Source: Konateibacter massiliensis (GTDB lineage Bacteria > Bacillota > Clostridia > Lachnospirales > Lachnospiraceae). From it: DNA of 64,000 bases. The stretch lies in NCBI RefSeq assembly GCF_900184995.1, contig NZ_LT860098.1, forward strand, positions 687,001-751,000. Reading direction: 5' to 3'. The position numbers and the translations under genes were made by a program. The notes beneath the pieces were generated by a model. It was not told the DNA's origin, searched no databases, and saw nothing but the letters and a program-made list of their open reading frames with translations. The first letter of the stretch is position 1, and each line of letters opens with the position of its first letter. Below are positions 60,208 to 64,000 of this stretch, one piece after another.

Positions 60208-61266
60208 ATGAAACGAATTATACTTACCGGCGGCGGGACTGCCGGACATGTGACACCAAATATTGCTTTGCTTCCAACGCTTAAGGAGGCAAATTATGAT
60301 ATTCATTATATCGGCTCCTATGACGGCATTGAGAAAAAGCTGATTTGTGACTTTAATATTCCATATCATGGTATTGCCTCCGGGAAGCTTCGAAGATATT
60401 TTGACATAAAGAACTTTACCGATCCGTTCAAGGTTCTAAAAGGACTGAATGAAGCGGTTAAAATAATGAAGCAGCTAAAACCTGACATAGTCTTTTCAAA
60501 GGGCGGTTTTGTATCAGTTCCGGTTGTTTATGCTGCCAAACGATTGCATATTCCGGTTGTAATTCACGAATCAGACATGACGCCGGGACTCGCCAATAAG
60601 CTGTCTCTCCCTTTTGCAAATAAGGTATGCTGCAATTTTCCGGAGACGCTTCAATATTTTCCCGATGGAAAGGCTGTACTTTCCGGATCACCAATTCGTC
60701 AGGAACTACTTTCGGGCAATAAGCTTGCCGGCTTAAAATTTTGCAATTTTACCGCAAATAAGCCTGTCATCCTTGTCATTGGCGGAAGTATGGGTGCCGT
60801 TGCTGTGAACAACGCTGTCAGAAGTGCTCTTCCAAAGCTTCTTGAGCGTTATCAGGTCGTTCATTTATGTGGAAAAGAAAAGTTGGATGATTCTCTTAAC
60901 GATACAAAGGGTTATGTTCAGTTTGAATATATCAAAGAGGAGCTGCGAGACTTATTTGCTATGACAGACGTTGTTGTGTCAAGAGCCGGCGCTAATGCCA
61001 TCTGTGAGCTTCTCGCGTTAAAGAAGCCAAATGTGTTGATACCATTGTCTGCTGCCGCGAGCAGGGGCGATCAGCTATTAAATGCCGCTTCTTTTCAAAA
61101 GCAGGGCTTCAGTGAGGTAATAGAAGAGGAAAAAGTGAATGATACTCTCTTGATTGACACGATTGACAAGGTGTATCAAAATAGATCATCTTACATTGAC
61201 AAAATGTCAAAAAGCAAGCAATCAGATGCGATTGGTATTATCGTAAAATTGCTTCAAGATATGTAA
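60208..61266 (+). CDS. murG: UDP-GlcNAc:lipid I N-acetylglucosaminyltransferase
   Basis: 352 residues, GT28. GGGTAGHVTPNIALLPTLKE (first G loop), FSKGGFVSVPVVYAAKRLHIPVVIHESDMTPGLANKL, the second loop VIGGSMGAVAVNNAVR and the SRAGANAICELLALKKPNVLIPL nucleotide-binding motif are intact. It makes lipid II at the inner membrane face. Placement outside the division/cell-wall cluster is notable but common in this lineage. Confidence 0.96.
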   Translation: MKRIILTGGGTAGHVTPNIALLPTLKEANYDIHYIGSYDGIEKKLICDFNIPYHGIASGKLRRYFDIKNFTDPFKVLKGLNEAVKIMKQLKPDIVFSKGGFVSVPVVYAAKRLHIPVVIHESDMTPGLANKLSLPFANKVCCNFPETLQYFPDGKAVLSGSPIRQELLSGNKLAGLKFCNFTANKPVILVIGGSMGAVAVNNAVRSALPKLLERYQVVHLCGKEKLDDSLNDTKGYVQFEYIKEELRDLFAMTDVVVSRAGANAICELLALKKPNVLIPLSAAASRGDQLLNAASFQKQGFSEVIEEEKVNDTLLIDTIDKVYQNRSSYIDKMSKSKQSDAIGIIVKLLQDM

Positions 61267-61285
61267 AAAATATACACATATTAAC

Positions 61286-61352
61286 AGAGGGTCCGCAGAA
61301 ATAATGCAGACCCTCTCGTGCGCGGAGAATGTGCTTTGCACATTCTTTTTTA
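61286..61352 (+). terminator. Double terminator after murG
   Basis: First stem AGAGGGTCCGCA / TGCAGACCCTCT (61286-61316). Second stem AGAATGTG / CACATTCT (61326-61346) followed by TTTTTT. Nearby GTGCGCGGAG is reminiscent of the repeat family's ends. Confidence 0.85.
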
Positions 61353-61365
61353 TTGCTGCAAGATA

Positions 61366-61776
61366 CTATCCCTTTATCTGCTCAGCAATCGCTTCCATCT
61401 CTTCCTTTGTTATCTCGTGGGTGTTCCAGCCAACCTTGGCATCGTCACCCTCAAAGCGGGGGATGAGATGAATATGAAAATGAAATACCGTCTGTCCCGC
61501 AGCTGGCTCATTATTCTGAACAATATTAAAGCCATCACAGGAAAGTGCTTTTGTCATTTTCTCTGCCATTTTTTTTGCCAAAACAAATGCCTCTGCTGTC
61601 GTTTCTTCGCTTAACTCATAAATGTTTTTAGCATGCTCCTTTGGTAGAATCAATGCATGCCCCTTCGCTGCCGGTCCCATATCCAAAATTACTTTGAATT
61701 TGTCATCCTCATAGATTACAACAGACGGAACCTCTCCTTGCGCGATTTTACAGAAAATACAGTTATTATCCTTCAT
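61366..61776 (-). CDS. HIT-family nucleotide hydrolase
   Basis: 136 residues. N-terminal zinc-like CIFCKIAQGEVPSVVIYED, DMGPAAKGHALILPKEHAKNI, and the histidine triad VFHFHIHLIPRFEGDD. The HINT/Hit branch cleaves AMP-lysine-type or dinucleotide substrates. Monocistronic, convergent with murG. Confidence 0.96.
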   Translation of the reverse strand: MKDNNCIFCKIAQGEVPSVVIYEDDKFKVILDMGPAAKGHALILPKEHAKNIYELSEETTAEAFVLAKKMAEKMTKALSCDGFNIVQNNEPAAGQTVFHFHIHLIPRFEGDDAKVGWNTHEITKEEMEAIAEQIKG

Positions 61777-61872
61777 TTTACAGTCTCCTTCCTGATAATG
61801 TCACATTATGTTACATTAATTCATTTGTAATATTTATATTTTAATGCTAGACTTAGTTGGGGTGATTAATAA

Positions 61873-62613
61873 ATGCTAAATAACAATGACAGAGAACAAC
61901 TAGAAAAATTAACGGAAACAAATCCTGAGCTCAAAAATATAGTATCTAGGTTAGCCGAAAGTTATAATTTTAATATCGGCAAGTTTTCGCACGAGCTGCG
62001 AAATCCGCTTACGCTTATCAGCAGCTCCTTGCAATTGATTGAAGCCCAACACCCGGAGGTAAAAGACTTTCGGTTTTGGAATGAAACAATGGCTGATATT
62101 CAATATGTCCTCTCGCTGCTTGATGAATTAAGCAAATTTAACCAGAGTGATATTTTAAATCTATCTCAATTTGAAATAGGTGAGCTTGTGGATTCTGTTT
62201 GTTTTGCTGTTCGCAATGATATCTGCGATTCTTCTTGCACGCTTACCTGCACATACAGCAAATCACTTCCGAAAATAACCGGCGATGCCATTAAGATTCG
62301 TCAGGTGATAACTAACCTGATTAAAAATGCAAAAGATGCTGTTAATCCTGAAAATGGCTCTATTCAGGTAACCATACTGGATGTTAATCCGGATAAATTT
62401 CAAATATCCATCGCGGATAATGGATCTGGAATACCGGCTGAGTTTCAAAATACGATATTTGAACCATTTGTTACACATAAGGCAAATGGCTCCGGCCTTG
62501 GTCTGCCCATCTGCAAAAATATTGTGGAGGCGCATGGCGGAAGCATTACCTTTGAAACACAGGAGAACATCGGAACAACCTTTTACATAACCTTGCCGAT
62601 TTCTCCTAACTAA
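61873..62613 (+). CDS. Soluble sensor-less histidine kinase
   Basis: 246 residues with only about 35 residues before the DHp helix. Phospho-acceptor His in GKFSHELRNPLTLISSSLQLIE (H-box), N-box ITNLIKNAKDAVNPENG, G1 IADNGSGIP, and G2 GSGLGLPICKNIVEAHGG. No membrane segment, HAMP or PAS domain, and no response regulator adjoins it. The NtrB/sporulation-kinase-like sequence suggests it takes input from a partner protein. SD GGGGTG. Confidence 0.9.
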   Translation: MLNNNDREQLEKLTETNPELKNIVSRLAESYNFNIGKFSHELRNPLTLISSSLQLIEAQHPEVKDFRFWNETMADIQYVLSLLDELSKFNQSDILNLSQFEIGELVDSVCFAVRNDICDSSCTLTCTYSKSLPKITGDAIKIRQVITNLIKNAKDAVNPENGSIQVTILDVNPDKFQISIADNGSGIPAEFQNTIFEPFVTHKANGSGLGLPICKNIVEAHGGSITFETQENIGTTFYITLPISPN

Positions 62614-62616
62614 CAC

Positions 62617-62810
62617 TTGTGCCGGTGAAATGTCATATCCTCCCGGCACAAAAATTGTCACTTGCATTAGTCAAAGCGGATATTCGTAATCCGCTACGCT
62701 ACTTACTCATAACCTTATTACCACTTCGTGGTATTTCAGTAGGTGCTTGAACACCTACTGAAACAGGCAAGTTGCATCCTCGCTTGAAGAAGCGGGGGAC
62801 TTCCTTGATA
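62617..62810 (+). mobile_element. IS200/IS605-like right end or orphan omega-RNA-like block
   Basis: After a hairpin at 62617-62651 (TTGTGCCGG / CCGGCACAA) come four consecutive perfect or near-perfect hairpins: GCGGAT/ATCCGC (62676-62694), TACCAC/GTGGTA (62719-62733), TTTCAGTAGGTG/CACCTACTGAAA (62734-62763) and CCTCGCTT/AAGCGGGG (62778-62797). The last is followed by GACTTCCTTGAT. AAGCGGGGGACTTCC tails are typical of IS200/IS605 right ends, and this chain of hairpins resembles RNAs that guide TnpB. No transposase or tnpB is present nearby, so it is a remnant, a solo end or a stand-alone guide-like RNA. Confidence 0.6.
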
Positions 62811-62813
62811 AGA

Positions 62814-63818
62814 TTAAAATACAAATATTTCATCTAACAGGCGAAGCGTTTTAAAATCACCCTTTGCCGTCATCTCGCCCGACATAAAGGCTCTTTGGAA
62901 CGTCATTTTTCCGTTTATAATACTCTCTATAATCTGATTTGATATTTTTATGTCAACCCCTACATTTTCCCGGTCACCGTAGTAACAATTCAGCTCACCC
63001 CGATTTACCTCTAAAATAAGACGTTTTTGGTTATCTGTGACAGTAATGCCAAAGCTGACCTTCACCTCTTTGTTTGGAACAAAGTGTGACTTAAAGTCAT
63101 TGATATATTCCATTTCATTCGATACCTCTTTAAAATCCATTTTTGATTTAAAGAGATTTGCAAGCTCCTCAATATCTTCCTTTTGCTTCTTCACATACTG
63201 GTCATCCGAAGCGTACTTGGACAACTGCTCCGTCTCCTGCGGTGAAAGCTCCATGCCCTTCGTTCTCAGCACATTCTGCTTTACTGCCATATTGCTTGTC
63301 GGCAAATTCTTCAGCTTTTGTGAAATCGCTCTGTATAGATTTTCCGATGCCTTTTCAATCAAAACGGCGTAGTCCTCATTCACCTCAAAGCTTGCCAAAT
63401 CATCCACATATCCGCAGATACCGTTGCATTCCAAACCACCTAGCAAAGTCCATGCGCTTGAGAGTGTAAGACTTGCTTCTCTCTCACCATATGTGGTTGA
63501 CATAACTACCGGCTGCATATATACATTACTAAGCTTCTCCTTGTCCGCATATAACCAGCATGCATCCAAAAACATCTGCATATAACCGCCAATTCCAAGC
63601 CATTCTACCGTTGTTGCTAAAATAATGCCGTCTGCCTCCTTCAGCGTCTGAGGCAATGTCATAATGGCATTCTTCTGCTCAAACAGGTTATACTTAACCG
63701 TCTCAACCCTAAGCTCAGTTAACACCTGCTGCATTTTATTGACTACATACAAAGTCGGATCATCAATCAATCCTCTTCCCCCGTAATATATATTAACTCT
63801 CATATCTACCTCCTGCAT
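62814..63818 (-). CDS. Flavodoxin-fold NAD(P)H oxidoreductase fused to SCP2 domain
   Basis: 334 residues, probably from the ATG at 63803 (MRVNIYYGG, after GGAGGTAG) rather than 63818. The flavodoxin-like half (about 1-175) has IYYGGRGLIDDPTLYVVNKM, ADGIILATTVEWLGIGGYMQMFLDACW and STTYGEREASLTL. An SCP2 sterol-carrier-like domain fills the C-terminus (about 230-334: FGITVTDNQKRLILEVNRGELNCYYGDRENVGVDIKISNQII, GEMTAKGDFKTLRLLDEIF). The fusion suggests reduction of a lipid-like or hydrophobic substrate by FMNH2. Such fusions are known in clostridia but of unknown role. Confidence 0.85.
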   Translation of the reverse strand: MQEVDMRVNIYYGGRGLIDDPTLYVVNKMQQVLTELRVETVKYNLFEQKNAIMTLPQTLKEADGIILATTVEWLGIGGYMQMFLDACWLYADKEKLSNVYMQPVVMSTTYGEREASLTLSSAWTLLGGLECNGICGYVDDLASFEVNEDYAVLIEKASENLYRAISQKLKNLPTSNMAVKQNVLRTKGMELSPQETEQLSKYASDDQYVKKQKEDIEELANLFKSKMDFKEVSNEMEYINDFKSHFVPNKEVKVSFGITVTDNQKRLILEVNRGELNCYYGDRENVGVDIKISNQIIESIINGKMTFQRAFMSGEMTAKGDFKTLRLLDEIFVF

Positions 63819-63841
63819 TGTCTCAAACGATTCTCTACTCC

Positions 63842-64000
63842 TTATTGTATAATATCACTGTCTAAAGGGCAAGAATGTTTTTTTCTCCGATAAAGTAAAA
63901 TTGCTAAAATAATTCCGCAGATTAAACCGCCAATATGCGCCGCATTATCGACTCCGTTTTCGGAAAAACCGTGATATAACGTAAAAATGACAAGCAGTCC
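63842..64000 (-). CDS. Rhomboid-family intramembrane serine protease (C-terminal part)
   Basis: Truncated by the window edge; 52 C-terminal residues are visible. Translation on the minus strand contains VDNAAHIGGLICGIILAILLYRRKK, with the catalytic His in the AHIGG motif of the last rhomboid helix and a basic cytosolic tail. The catalytic Ser would lie beyond the edge. Cleaves membrane proteins within the bilayer. Confidence 0.85.
   Translation of the reverse strand, partial: GLLVIFTLYHGFSENGVDNAAHIGGLICGIILAILLYRRKKHSCPLDSDIIQ

Noticed and set aside
1-64000. rRNA, tRNA, CRISPR array, intact prophage or transposase genes
   Set aside because: Looked for and not seen; only an IS200/IS605-like end without transposase was found.

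Overview
The window looks like chromosome from a gut-type Gram-positive clostridium, most probably a member of the Lachnospiraceae. The reasons are moderately low GC, GGAGG-type ribosome binding sites, TTGACA/TATAAT promoters, a SAM-I riboswitch before metK, a mannitol-type PTS with an MtlR-like regulator, LysM-G5-M23 and FIVAR/Big_2 surface proteins, and a TSCPD protein. I saw no rRNA, tRNA, CRISPR array or intact transposase. Every function here is read from motifs and family resemblance, not from a database search.

Layout. 0-8 kb: a GH43/117-like cytoplasmic glycosidase, metK with its riboswitch, an HD-GYP protein, murA, an LysM-G5-M23 envelope protein and a shikimate-kinase-like protein. 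8-15.5 kb: dinB, a small HTH plus membrane-protein pair, and a leftward set of CBS-type pyrophosphatase, flavin reductase and an OLD-family ATPase/TOPRIM protein. 15.8-28.8 kb: a hexitol-type PTS locus (IICB, MtlR-like activator, IIA, 1-phosphofructokinase-like kinase, zinc dehydrogenase) split by a 6-kb gene for a secreted multidomain GH59-like enzyme. 29-30.7 kb: a rightward ferredoxin / membrane Fe-S protein / ArsR / methyltransferase operon behind a perfect palindrome.

30.7-47 kb is the main accessory unit: a LacI regulator followed by about 15 same-strand genes. They encode a ribose-type ABC importer, a mutarotase, an aldose-epimerase-like protein, two paralogous cupin proteins, an L-xylulose-kinase-like FGGY kinase, a UlaE-like 3-epimerase, an oxidoreductase, a UPF0303 protein, an AraD-like 4-epimerase, a transaldolase-like protein and a split transketolase. 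Together they read as uptake of an L-pentose-type sugar and conversion through L-xylulose-5-P, L-ribulose-5-P and D-xylulose-5-P into the pentose phosphate pathway. The expected aldose-ketose isomerase is absent in recognisable form, and the two cupin proteins are the natural candidates. Three ACGT-centred LacI-type operators mark the control points.

47-64 kb is mostly housekeeping and signalling: YaiI, a small alarmone synthetase, a corrinoid adenosyltransferase, a heterodimeric ABC exporter beside an AraC regulator, a GGDEF protein, a RibD-C reductase, pgi, mtnN, a TSCPD protein, murG, a HIT protein, a soluble histidine kinase, a flavodoxin-SCP2 fusion and the tail of a rhomboid protease. 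A dispersed intergenic repeat family, several other hairpin blocks and an IS200/IS605-like end without a transposase are spread through the window.
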